DNA of 13,883 bases from Actinomycetes bacterium (GCA_021785315.1 JAJYFX010000013.1:1-13883); one strand, 5' to 3'; shown: positions 1 to 8,013, numbered from the stretch's first letter. Notes: generated from the letters alone by a model not told the origin. Translations and numbers: made by a program.

Positions 1-566
1 TATTCTCAGATGCACTTGCTACTTCTATTCCGAACAAGACCAAAACCTTTCAGCAAGAATCCAAAGTGATTCTAGTCTCACCATGCCGTTACGATACTTC
101 TCCCATTGTGGTTCCAAAAGCCAGCCCAAGTGTCCCGACCTTGTCACGAGAGATGACCTAATAAGGCGACCAGATCCAGCCTAGAAACACGTGCGTCCAG
201 AAAGCTCAGGCGTCATAAGTATAAGGAGGTATATAAGGTTTTCTCTGCCATCCGGCTCCGAAGTGACGCCCACCTTTATGCCGCTCGACGGGCATTATGT
301 CAAGATCCCGCGGTAAGCGTTTTCTTTCCATTCATTCGAAGTCATCCCGCAGGCAGGCCCATCCTCGTTTCACCGTCCTTCTCGGGCTGCTATACCTTGG
401 CAAAGTCCAAGTCCCATTTGATATACAGGCGGGCCATGCGCTGATGTATCGTCTTCGAATTGCCATCGGCGTGGTACAGAATGACGTAGTGCAGGTGCCA
501 GGCTTTGGTTTTGGGTCGTGTATGACCCAAACATCACGATGCTGGGCTCCCAGAGTCTGTGTGTTA
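1..566. other. Gene-poor stretch, no supported gene
   Basis: No convincing coding region is visible on either strand. The longest open frames here (plus 297-608, minus 332-598) overlap each other, have no ribosome binding site and resemble no family I know. Short coding-like scraps occur, for example plus-strand TFMPLDGHYVKIPR near 270-313, which runs into a stop. They suggest a decayed gene or mobile element, but I cannot name it. Confidence 0.5.
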
Positions 567-685
567 CGAGTCCTTCCCCTGGCTACAGGAGCTACCATTT
601 TGACCTAAGCTGCTGATCCGTGCTCGACTGCTCACCGGGGGTCTTTGGCGGTCCAATTTGCAGTATCGAGAATCCTTCAGGATGA
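567..685 (+). repeat. Direct repeat, copy 1 (mobile-element or duplicated gene tail)
   Basis: This stretch of about 119 bp is repeated in the same orientation at 4249-4369. From 577 onward I count about 10 substitutions and one 2-base gap in about 110 positions, so roughly 90% identity. Both copies contain the same short coding tail: GYRSYHFDLSC-stop here and GYRSYHFDVSC-stop in copy 2. Of the two differences inside the tail, one is silent and one is Leu/Val, so the tail may once have been selected as protein. The shared 3' part lies after the stop codon and includes GGTCCAATTTGCA. An insertion-sequence end, possibly IS21-like, is a guess; a relic of a duplicated gene 3' end is the alternative. 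Confidence 0.75.
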
Positions 686-1349
686 ACTTAAGCCACCAAA
701 CCAACCCCAATTTATCCACCAGGCACAGCTCCCACCCCAAAAGGATTCCCGGTCAACTCCGATAGCCAAAGGCCAAACCCAAAAACAAGTTATTAATACA
801 CGGTGGTGTCTACGCGTCAAGGGGAAGGACTCATTGGAAATGCAGGCGAATCCTAGATGTGACATGGGCTATAGCTGGGGCTGAATGGCTGGGGGAAAGC
901 AATGACCCTCCCACAAAAGCGATGTTGCCGCTGAGAGCGGCGGCGCAGGAAGCGCGAAACGAACCAAGGTTACGACCAGGAAAGCCGCACCGCTAAATGA
1001 GAGAGGCGGTTTGGTAGTCGAGCGGCTGAGGGACTTGAAGGGTGGTTGGGTGTTGAGTAGCCTAAACCTTGAACTTGGGCACAGAACTGCTTGGGCTGAT
1101 GAAGAGATCAATACTCGACTTAGTCGTCCAGAGGATGGCAGTTCATGAGTCTGCTATCTTGCGAGTCTTCGAAAATACACGGCACCAGAATGCTGGTTGA
1201 GGAATAGCGCAAAAATCTGGTGTCGGGTCACCTCAAGGCAGATTATGCAGCGCAAGTACCTTGTTCCGGCGCACAGCATGCTCGTTTCAGGGCATGCGGG
1301 CGTAGCTCGTCGATACACTGAAAATGCAGTCTGGATAAAAGGGCTAAAT
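686..1349. other. Gene-poor stretch upstream of the reductase
   Basis: Only short overlapping open frames without ribosome binding sites are present (for example minus 869-1111 and plus 1197-1505). None resembles a known family, and stops are frequent in all frames. I see nothing functional until the promoter-like sequence that begins near 1350. Confidence 0.5.
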
Positions 1350-1388
1350 GTTGATCAACTTAGTCATGTTTCTGCTATATTGTTGGTG
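1350..1388 (+). promoter_or_regulatory. Candidate leaderless promoter with palindrome for the reductase gene
   Basis: An extended -10 box TGCTATATT (TATATT at 1376-1381) is followed by six bases and then the GTG codon at 1388. Transcription would therefore start at or within a base or so of the start codon, and no Shine-Dalgarno site precedes it. A -35-like TTGATC lies at 1351-1356, with a somewhat long 19-bp spacer. It sits inside a perfect 10-bp palindrome, GTTGATCAAC (1350-1359), which could be an operator. The sequence elements are seen; their function is inferred. Confidence 0.5.
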
Positions 1389-2983
1389 TGCTTTCCCTGC
1401 CGCTATTCAACAAAGACCAAACCCCCTCCCAGATTATGTCGGCCATCCTCGATCGGGGTCCTACGCTCTGGGATGACCTGCATCCAGGCGACCGAGGCTC
1501 GCTAGGGGTCGGGAAGCTCCGGCTAGTCGGAGTATACGATGATGGTTTTCCTGGCACCTTTATGCTACGGACGCGAATAGCAGGTGGACGCCTGACGGCA
1601 AGACAACTCAAGGTGATTGCGGGCGTTGTAAACGATATGTCTGTAAAATTACCGGGGTCGACGGAACCTGAGCGATTTGCGGAGATAACAACAAGGCAGA
1701 ATTTTCAGATTCATTGGATCCGCTTCGAGAATCTTCCAGAGATCTGGAGACGATTCTCGCAGGCAGGGCTTTCTTCAATTGAAGCCTGTGGAAATTCGAT
1801 GAGAAATATCACAGCATGTCCTGTGGATGGCATTGATGAAGCGGGATTATTTAGCGTTGGCTCAGTGCTTGACGAATTGAATGCGTTTGCTTTTGATAAC
1901 CAGAGCCTGACCGGATTTCTGCCTCGGAAATTCAAGGTGGGTGTCACTGCCTGCCATAGTGATTGCATAGTGGCGCGAGTCAACTGCATAGCCTTTACCC
2001 CGGCACGTTTGAAGAATTCCCTGGGGTTCAACGTTCATATAGGCGGTGGTCTGTCAGACTATCCGCGACTCGCGTCATCCACGGATCTTTTTGTCGAGCC
2101 GAGAAACGTTGTTTCGACGGTGAAGGCGGCACTTGAGGTGTTTGTGGAATTCGGTGATTTCCAAAACTCCTCGATAAATCGTTTTCGTGCCATGGTGCAT
2201 GAGCTTGGAGCGGTCCGGGTGGAACAGGAGATCCGTGGGCGGCTACAATTCGAACCCGAGCCAGCCGGAGAGGATCTTTCAAGCTGGAATAGCGAAGATC
2301 ACCTAGGAGTCCATAGAGCCAAAGACGGGAGTCACTACGTGGGTCTCTGTGTGCCATTGGGCAGGCTGACGGGTGATGAGCTACAGGAGCTGGCGGTTCT
2401 ATCGGAAAGATACGGAGATTCGCAGCTCCGGTTGACGTTGCGGCAGAACGTGATACTCACCGGGGTAAGAGATGTTGACGGTCTCATTGGTGAGCCACTC
2501 CTGTCGCGTCTTAAGCCGAATCCGGATCCTTTCGAACGCGGTGTGATTGCCTGCACAAGTGCGCCCTATTGCAAATTCGCTATCTTGGCAATGAAGCCTT
2601 ATGGGGCCAAGCTCATAGACCACCTGAGAAATAATGTTCCCGAACAGCGGTGGGACCGTCTTGACGGGCTTCGCATCCACATGTCTGGATGCAAAGCCTC
2701 TTGCGCACAGGTGGCGCTGGGCCATGTGGGGCTACGCGCGACTATGGGTAAGGACGAGAGGTCAGCATTTGACGCGTTTGATGTGGCGCTTGGAGGCGAT
2801 GCAGGTGCAGGGCGGCTTGCCAGGTGGATAAGGGGTGAGGTGCCGGCGGCAAATGCGTTTGATGCTATTACAAGTCTGTTGACCAAAATCGCCAATGGTG
2901 AAGCAGAAATTTCGAACCTCTCCAGCGAATCTTGGAACTGGACAGGTGGAACCAAACCAGACTCTGCCGTGGTTACGGAATGA
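1388..2983 (+). CDS. Siroheme [4Fe-4S] nitrite/sulfite reductase, hemoprotein
   Basis: The 531-residue product has the two-fold repeated architecture of assimilatory nitrite/sulfite reductases, enzymes that reduce nitrite to ammonia or sulfite to sulfide with six electrons in the cytoplasm. The N-terminal half contains ITTRQNFQIHW (100-110) and IEACGNSMRNITACP (131-145). RKFK (180-183) matches the lysine pair that binds the oxyanion in SiRHP. The second half repeats the fold with LRLTLRQN (347-354). The [4Fe-4S]-siroheme ligands fit C389-x5-C395 and C435-x3-C439 (CTSAPYC, GCKASC). Start: an upstream in-frame TAG at 1361 leaves GTG 1388 or ATG 1436. I prefer 1388 because a -10 box sits at leaderless distance and residues 1-16 look coding. 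Substrate cannot be decided from sequence. The downstream F420-type gene starts 50 bases later and is the likely electron donor; ferredoxin is the usual donor in this family. Confidence 0.9.
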   Translation: MLSLPLFNKDQTPSQIMSAILDRGPTLWDDLHPGDRGSLGVGKLRLVGVYDDGFPGTFMLRTRIAGGRLTARQLKVIAGVVNDMSVKLPGSTEPERFAEITTRQNFQIHWIRFENLPEIWRRFSQAGLSSIEACGNSMRNITACPVDGIDEAGLFSVGSVLDELNAFAFDNQSLTGFLPRKFKVGVTACHSDCIVARVNCIAFTPARLKNSLGFNVHIGGGLSDYPRLASSTDLFVEPRNVVSTVKAALEVFVEFGDFQNSSINRFRAMVHELGAVRVEQEIRGRLQFEPEPAGEDLSSWNSEDHLGVHRAKDGSHYVGLCVPLGRLTGDELQELAVLSERYGDSQLRLTLRQNVILTGVRDVDGLIGEPLLSRLKPNPDPFERGVIACTSAPYCKFAILAMKPYGAKLIDHLRNNVPEQRWDRLDGLRIHMSGCKASCAQVALGHVGLRATMGKDERSAFDAFDVALGGDAGAGRLARWIRGEVPAANAFDAITSLLTKIANGEAEISNLSSESWNWTGGTKPDSAVVTE

Positions 2984-3032
2984 GTCGGTTCGTAAGAGGG
3001 CAGGTTCACTTAGTATTTGGGGGATTGATCCC

Positions 3033-4298
3033 GTGACAGTTACAGTAAGCGATCCATCAGCAAATATTCGAGATGAGATAGCTCGAGAAAGTGGAATGCC
3101 TGAGCTTTCAGACAAGATCTGGTTCCACAAGACGGCTGCCGCGGTCATAGATGCCAATCGGTGCATTGGCTGTGGCGGTTGCATTGCCGCATGCCCGTCT
3201 CGTTCTATAGGCGTTGCAGAGGACGGAAAGCCAACTTTGGTCAAGATGTGCACTGGGTGTTCGGCGTGTTGGGACTATTGCCCTCTGGCCGGACTTCGGG
3301 TCGAGAGGCTTTCGAAGATCCTAATTGACGAAGCCAATCAGCGCCATGAGCCAATTTCCCAGTCCGATACGACAGATGATTCGAAGATCCTGGGCCAGCT
3401 GAGAGCGTCATACTCAGTCAAGGCTGCGACAAAAGTGCAGGGTGCCCAGGACGGCGGAGTGGTTACGACTTTGGTGGCGGCTTTACTGGAGGCTGGTGAA
3501 ATAGATGGGGCCATCCTGACGAAAAAGGTGGATGCATTCCATGGTGCTGCTGTCTTGGCAACAAACACTACCGATGTCAGTGATGCTACAGGCAGCGTCT
3601 ACCACCAGTCCCATCCTCTCGCAATGCTGAACCTGCCTGTGCCGACAGGTGTCACCCGCCTTGCATTTGTCGGGACGCCATGTCAAATCAGCGTTCTTAG
3701 AGCACTGCAACGCTATCCGTGGAAGTATCGAAACACCCTTGCAAGTGTCGTTACCCTCACAGTCGCGCTATTTTGTACCAGGTCATTTGACCCGGACCTG
3801 CTTGAGTCGTCGGTGGCTGGAGACGGTGTCGATACCAAATCGGTGAAACGTATCGATATCAGAGCAGGCGAACTCATTGTTCAAGGTGCGACGTCGAATG
3901 TGTTGCTGCGTAGACCGGTAAGGGAATTCTCATCGGCAGCACTTTTAGGTTGCGACGAGTGCTCTGACTTTTCTGGTTTGAATGCTGACATTTCGGTTGG
4001 AAATGTTGGGAGCAGTGAAGGTGAGAGCACGGTACTTGTAAGGAGTGAATCTGGCGAGAAAGCTTTTGCCATAGCTAGCCCAAGGCTGGTTCTGTCTCCT
4101 CTTAGCGGATTGGATCCGGTTGAGCGAATTGCGTTGCAGAACAAGAGGCGGGCGGAGAGAAGTTCTGCGCGGGGGATTGATTCTGATGGTGGATTGTGGA
4201 TTTCTTACACGGATCACCTCAGAAAATACTCTGGCACCGACAGAACTCCGAAACCTCCCCCTGGCTACAGAAGCTACCATTTTGACGTAAGCTGCTGA
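3033..4298 (+). CDS. Two-[4Fe-4S] ferredoxin plus FrhB/FpoF-type coenzyme F420 oxidoreductase
   Basis: With the GTG start at 3033 the product has 421 residues. Residues 44-54 (CIGCGGCIAAC) and 73-83 (CTGCSACWDYC) are two complete CxxCxxCxxxC ferredoxin motifs. Residues about 121-400 match FrhB/FpoF: DGGVVTTLVAALLEAGEIDGA, VGTPCQISVLRAL, ALFC, then CDECSDFSGLNADISVGNVG. Cys217, Cys248, Cys307 and Cys310 are the probable ligands of the FrhB-type cluster. FrhB-family proteins carry FAD and oxidise or reduce F420. This one probably passes electrons from F420H2 through its clusters to the siroheme enzyme encoded just upstream. Start: the frame stays open back to 2895, but that would overlap the upstream gene by 89 bases. 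GTG 3033 has a GGGGG run nine bases before it. The last residues, from about PPPGYRSYHFDVSC, come from the repeat at 4249-4369, so the natural C-terminus may have been replaced. Other FrhB-family donors or acceptors (ferredoxin) remain possible. Confidence 0.85.
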   Translation: MTVTVSDPSANIRDEIARESGMPELSDKIWFHKTAAAVIDANRCIGCGGCIAACPSRSIGVAEDGKPTLVKMCTGCSACWDYCPLAGLRVERLSKILIDEANQRHEPISQSDTTDDSKILGQLRASYSVKAATKVQGAQDGGVVTTLVAALLEAGEIDGAILTKKVDAFHGAAVLATNTTDVSDATGSVYHQSHPLAMLNLPVPTGVTRLAFVGTPCQISVLRALQRYPWKYRNTLASVVTLTVALFCTRSFDPDLLESSVAGDGVDTKSVKRIDIRAGELIVQGATSNVLLRRPVREFSSAALLGCDECSDFSGLNADISVGNVGSSEGESTVLVRSESGEKAFAIASPRLVLSPLSGLDPVERIALQNKRRAERSSARGIDSDGGLWISYTDHLRKYSGTDRTPKPPPGYRSYHFDVSC

Positions 4299-4369
4299 TC
4301 CGTGCTGGACAGCTCACCGATGATCTTTGGTGGTCCAATTTGCATAGTATCGCGAATCCATCAGGATGA
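4249..4369 (+). repeat. Direct repeat, copy 2, overlapping the 3' end of the F420-type gene
   Basis: This is the second copy of the sequence at 567-685, about 90% identical, with a 2-base insertion (AT in TGCATAGTATCG). It supplies the last roughly 15 codons and the stop codon of the FrhB-type gene, then about 70 bases of non-coding sequence. The two copies bracket the reductase/FrhB pair in direct orientation, about 3.6 kb apart. Confidence 0.75.
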
Positions 4370-4516
4370 GCCACAGCTGCCACAGTCCACCACGATCTGC
4401 GACGCTCAGGTCGAGACCACGCGGGATTGAGGATGCTTTCGAATAAGTCCCGGTACGGCGCTCTTCACCGGCTGCCCCGGAGCGGAGTTTTGTTATGGTC
4501 GCAAAGACGGGAATTC

Positions 4517-5791
4517 TCAGATTCGTGTCAGCCGCCATGTCAGGGATGGACCTTGGATGGCTCTTGTTGCCACAAGCGCCACGGTTTGGGCTTGATTGCC
4601 GATCGACACTTTCATCGTGCCTACCTTTGCGCCTTTGCCAACTTTGTGTCCAAGCTTCGAGAATGTTGTACTGTATGACACTCTAAGACTAGGCCACGCC
4701 AGAAGAGAGACACTTTGGGCTGCTCTAACGGGAACAGGTGCAATCCCTGGTGCGGAGATGAGCGCCACGGTCTGACCAGCGCTCAGCACTCTCATGGTGA
4801 CAGGAATCTTTCGCGCTGCATCAACGAGCTTGTTGGCTTCACCAAGCGCAGCGATCAATGGCTGCGTCCCAGGCTGGCCCAAAACTGCACCTACTATGAG
4901 GTCCTTTGATCCAGACGGACCGGCAGCAGCGAATACAAGATTGCCGCCATTTGCCATTGATCCCGTTTCGATGCCGATAAAGCCGTTATGACCGACGTTG
5001 TAGTCGATGTTATAAGCGACGCCGACTATGGGCAAGCTGACCTGCGGCTTTGCTACTATCTCGCTTAGTACGGGATTCTTCAAGAGTGCCTGTGCTGAAA
5101 TGACCAGATCATTAGCGCTGCCCATTGTGTGCGGGTTGAGTCCCGATGGGCCTTTGAAGGTCATGGTGTGCACGCCTAGAGAGTTCGCCAAGGCGTTCAT
5201 CTTTGCCACAAAAGCCGCAACCGACCCCGCATCCCAGTTGGCCAGCATGTAGGCAATGTTGTTGGCGGAGGGGATAAGCAACGCTTCGAGGAGCTGATAC
5301 TCATTCAACTTCTCGCCTGAAGCGACCGGGATGACCGAGTCCTGCTGGCTCAACATAGTCTGATAAAGAGTGACGTCGCTGGGAGATACTGTAATAGTCG
5401 GTCCTGTGCCACCAAGACTTAAGGGGTGGTCTTTGACGATCACCAGTGCCGTGATGATCTTGGCAACTGAGCCCAATGGCAGCTCGGTGTCGGGTTTGAC
5501 GCTGCCTATGGTCCCGACATTTTGAACCTCAAGCTCACCACCTCCCTGAGACGACCACGGGAGAACAGGCTTGGTGCCTGGAACCAGTGCATTTGTCAGC
5601 GATGCCCGTGTTTGAGGTAATGGAACAGGCCTAAGTATTTGGACCACCGAAGCCAGTGCTACCAGCAGAATCAATAGGACCGGGATGATTTTCGTTATTC
5701 CGGCAACGGATGAACTTGATTTTCGAAAGTGGCTTCCCCGCGAATAAAAAGAGTTCGGCAGAGGAGTCAACCAAGATTCATTTCTTCTCAT
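4517..5791 (-). CDS. D-alanyl-D-alanine carboxypeptidase homologue (peptidase S11), KTG changed to ETG
   Basis: The 424-residue product starts at ATG 5791, which has GGAGG nine bases upstream (5801-5805 on this strand). The frame is open a further 23 codons to 5860, but no such site exists there. A single membrane helix (about 33-51) follows a basic, serine-rich N-terminus, so the enzyme domain is probably outside the membrane, acting on peptidoglycan stem peptides. S11 landmarks are SVAK (Ser108 nucleophile, Lys111) and SAN (175-177, followed by NIAYMLA). In this family the third motif is KTG, but here it reads GIETGS (Glu275), encoded by GAA. The rest of that region (MANGGNLVFAA) fits the family. 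A beta-rich C-terminal domain of about 95 residues follows, like PBP5 tails. Loss of the lysine would be expected to weaken or abolish transpeptidase-type chemistry, so this may be a pseudoenzyme or have altered specificity. Confidence 0.88.
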   Translation of the reverse strand: MRRNESWLTPLPNSFYSRGSHFRKSSSSVAGITKIIPVLLILLVALASVVQILRPVPLPQTRASLTNALVPGTKPVLPWSSQGGGELEVQNVGTIGSVKPDTELPLGSVAKIITALVIVKDHPLSLGGTGPTITVSPSDVTLYQTMLSQQDSVIPVASGEKLNEYQLLEALLIPSANNIAYMLANWDAGSVAAFVAKMNALANSLGVHTMTFKGPSGLNPHTMGSANDLVISAQALLKNPVLSEIVAKPQVSLPIVGVAYNIDYNVGHNGFIGIETGSMANGGNLVFAAAGPSGSKDLIVGAVLGQPGTQPLIAALGEANKLVDAARKIPVTMRVLSAGQTVALISAPGIAPVPVRAAQSVSLLAWPSLRVSYSTTFSKLGHKVGKGAKVGTMKVSIGNQAQTVALVATRAIQGPSLTWRLTRI

Positions 5792-6167
5792 CTCAGAAAA
5801 CCTCCACCAGACTCGTGCTTCCGGGAGACCTGACCAAAATAGGTCAGACGATACTGGCAAGACAATACACCTCTTGCATAATCGCCATCGCCGCTGCTTC
5901 TATGCCATTTCTTAGATTGTGTCTATGAAAACCTGAGGATGAAATCGTGCCGCGCAGCCGTTTAGGAGAGAGTGGCATTCACGGGCACCAGGCCGCTTCT
6001 GGGCAGTCAAGTTTCATTGGCGAGAAAAGAGAAATATTTTGCCAAGGCGTCATGGGGACTGAGTGCGTCCGACCCGGCACTGTGCGCCAGACTATTGGCC
6101 CACTCCTCCTAAGAATTCAGAAAGTGTCGCCATCTCTATCGAGGGTTACGCGCAGGCAAGGGGAGCT
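5792..6167. other. Intergenic, no gene seen
   Basis: Apart from the ribosome binding site of the S11 gene (GGAGG at 5801-5805, minus strand), I see no gene. Short plus-strand frames at 5947-6171 and 6063-6251 look random. A weak -35/-10 pair (TTGTCT, TATTTT, 18-bp spacer, minus strand, about 5838-5867) might serve the S11 gene; this is tentative. Confidence 0.4.
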
Positions 6168-6557
6168 TTAACCCACGTAAGACGCTATCTCGTTTGCGAG
6201 CTTGCCCTCTATCTCAAGGTTCCACACCATTTCCGCGACATCGATAAATAGGAAGAGCTCTGATAGCAGCAGAGTCTCTACCGCTGCAATCCCCAGATGC
6301 TCCAACCACTTTCCAATGCCAATCCGCACTACGAAATCGTCTGGATTGCCAGAGATGTAGATCGTCAAAGCTCGGTCAGCATCTATCAGCTCTGATAGGA
6401 ACTTGCCCTTCTTGGCCTGTAAAACCACGCCATGATCACTCGCCTGTGATGACTGGACGGCAAAGCCATCTGATTTCAGATACTCCTCGATCTTGCTTTG
6501 CAATTCTTGTATGTCAGTGTGCTTGTTCTGATAGTGCAGTACTTTTTCCTTGGACAT
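6168..6557 (-). CDS. Small protein of unknown function
   Basis: Start ATG 6557 is chosen because AGGAGG lies just upstream (GGAGGCGCGATG). The open frame extends to 6614, but without a comparable site. The 129-residue product begins MSKEKVLHYQNKHTDI and continues with an amphipathic segment (IQELQSKIEEYLKSDGFAVQ) and an alternating beta-like region with AKKGKFLSELIDADRALTIYISG. A hydrophobic stretch near the C-terminus (AVETLLLSELFLFIDVAEMVW) follows. The layout recalls conserved small proteins that pair a 'remodelled-residue plus charged strand' domain with one or two hydrophobic helices, but I cannot name a family. The strong ribosome binding site and smooth codon use support a real gene. 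It stands alone between the S11 gene and the GntR operon, transcribed in the same direction as both. Confidence 0.7.
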   Translation of the reverse strand: MSKEKVLHYQNKHTDIQELQSKIEEYLKSDGFAVQSSQASDHGVVLQAKKGKFLSELIDADRALTIYISGNPDDFVVRIGIGKWLEHLGIAAVETLLLSELFLFIDVAEMVWNLEIEGKLANEIASYVG

Positions 6558-6796
6558 CGCGCCTCCTAAGCAATTTGCGCCCGAAATGGTGGAACCCAGA
6601 GATTCATCATGCATCTCGGACTTTTGGCAAGGTCAGCGTAACAGATCGATCCACAGATGTATGGTCGGTGTGAATATGACGGTTTCCAACCGCCGATGAA
6701 GTGGGTGTCGGCCTCCTGGCCCACTTTTCAGGCACTGCGCATCCGGTCCCAAAGTCCGCACCAACCAGCGCTGCCGACAAGCGCAGATCGATTGGT

Positions 6797-7540
6797 TCAG
6801 CGGGGTGGTTCGGTGTCCGTCCACTCCGCTTTGAACGAGTATCGGTCACCGCGTATCGTGCTTTCCCGCCATTCTATGGGGCGGTTGCCCGCCATGGCAA
6901 GACGCTGCACTGCCAAGGCTGCTTGGCCTTTAGGCAAGCTTAGGAGCAGGCGGTCCTCGGCCGACGGAATGACTGGCCACATTCGCTCCCAGCCACCTGT
7001 TACCCGAATATGGCGTTTCTCGGCGAGCAGATCGTATAGCGATCCAGATTCCAGGTCGGCCTCCACCAACTGGCCCCCAATATCGATCGCTAGCCAGGAC
7101 CGCATGATCGCCAGCGGCTCCTCATCGGCAAATCTAAGGCGATCAAGGTAGATCACTGGAAGTGCAGGTTCGATGCCGAGTTCGTCGCAATGGTGGTCTG
7201 CCGGTATGCGGCGAATAGCGAGCACCTTGCTGCGCTCAACCGCCCCCTGGGATCGCAGTGACCTCGAGAGACTGTACATTGCCTGCAATGGCTGTTCAAA
7301 CTCCGGCCTGCAGAGGACTGTGCGAGATCCGCGATTCCTGACGAGCAGCCCATCTGCTTCCATCCGGCGGAGTGCTTCGCGGACTGTCTGTCTGCTCACA
7401 CCGTATTCGATAGCGCAGTCTTTCTCGCTGGGGAACACCCGGTCGAACTCTCCCTCCGCCAAGCGCCGACGCAGATCCTGAGCTAGCTGCATCCAGAGCA
7501 GCACAGGACTGGTCCGGTCCAGCTCCACTTTCCCACTCAT
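6797..7540 (-). CDS. GntR-family (HutC/UTRA) transcriptional regulator
   Basis: The 247-residue product has an N-terminal winged helix-turn-helix (about residues 15-77: FPSEKDCAIEYGVSRQTVREALRRMEADGLL, then a basic wing NRGSRTVLC). A UTRA effector-binding domain follows (about 95-240: LDRLRFADEEPLAIMRSWL, SLYDLLAEKRHIRV). Such regulators usually repress neighbouring genes and release DNA on binding a small ligand, which cannot be named here. Its ATG overlaps the stop of the DUF1634 gene by four bases (ATGA), so translation is probably coupled and it is the last gene of the operon. The palindrome at 8855-8872, in front of the first gene, is the likely operator, implying autoregulation. Confidence 0.9.
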   Translation of the reverse strand: MSGKVELDRTSPVLLWMQLAQDLRRRLAEGEFDRVFPSEKDCAIEYGVSRQTVREALRRMEADGLLVRNRGSRTVLCRPEFEQPLQAMYSLSRSLRSQGAVERSKVLAIRRIPADHHCDELGIEPALPVIYLDRLRFADEEPLAIMRSWLAIDIGGQLVEADLESGSLYDLLAEKRHIRVTGGWERMWPVIPSAEDRLLLSLPKGQAALAVQRLAMAGNRPIEWRESTIRGDRYSFKAEWTDTEPPR

Positions 7541-8013
7541 CCGAGGAAGAACGATGCTATGAGCACCGCTAAGACGAACAGTGTCACTATCGTCATCGGA
7601 GGATCTTTTTCATAAATGAAGCTAAGTACGCCCACAGCTACTCGCATCACCGGTGTTGCCAGCAAAATGATGAGTCCTAATACGATGACTCCCCCACCAG
7701 ATCCTTGAGACAGCGCAGTACCGAGCTGTCCAAGAGTGTGCGGGAAGGAGGTGCTGGGACTAGAAATTACGTGATAGGAGACTTTGCCGGTAATAGATGC
7801 ATAGCCCGGATGCTGGCTGAACACCATCACCATCCCTATGAGCACCGTGATAACCGATGCCACCACACCGATGCGTAGAACGTAGCTGATCGCGGTCTCC
7901 ACCTTACGGAGCTTCTCCTCGTCAACCTCGTGATGGTGGACACGGTCGCGCCCCATTGGAGCCTGGTTAGGCATACCTCCCATCTCCACCGGTATTTTTT
8001 CAGACCTTGTCAC
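7537..8013 (-). CDS. DUF1634-family membrane protein
   Basis: The 158-residue product starts with GTG, whose bases overlap the TauE stop codon (GTGA), so the two are translationally coupled. A polar N-terminus with a histidine cluster (VHHHEVDEEKLRKVETAISYVLRIG) precedes three membrane segments at about 46-66, 105-133 and 140-158. This is the DUF1634 layout, and members often sit beside TauE/SafE transporters. The function is unknown; an accessory subunit or modulator of the exporter is inferred from the overlap. The histidine cluster may bind metal, but this is speculation. Confidence 0.85.
   Translation of the reverse strand: MTRSEKIPVEMGGMPNQAPMGRDRVHHHEVDEEKLRKVETAISYVLRIGVVASVITVLIGMVMVFSQHPGYASITGKVSYHVISSPSTSFPHTLGQLGTALSQGSGGGVIVLGLIILLATPVMRVAVGVLSFIYEKDPPMTIVTLFVLAVLIASFFLG

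Noticed and set aside
332..598. Minus-strand frame starting MVAPVARGR, resembling the start of another minus-strand frame at 3945-4280 (MVASVARGR).
   Set aside because: The likeness is explained by the direct repeats at 567-685 and 4249-4369; the second frame is antisense to the FrhB-type gene.
869..1111. Minus-strand open frame rich in Ser, Pro and Ala.
   Set aside because: No ribosome binding site, no recognisable motif, and it lies in gene-poor DNA.
2895..3032. Upstream extension of the F420-type gene to ATG 2895.
   Set aside because: It would overlap the reductase gene by 89 bases, and the encoded residues do not look like part of a ferredoxin or FrhB domain; GTG 3033 is preferred.
6657..7151. 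Plus-strand frame of 164 codons opposite the GntR gene.
   Set aside because: It is a shadow of the well-supported minus-strand regulator and resembles no family.
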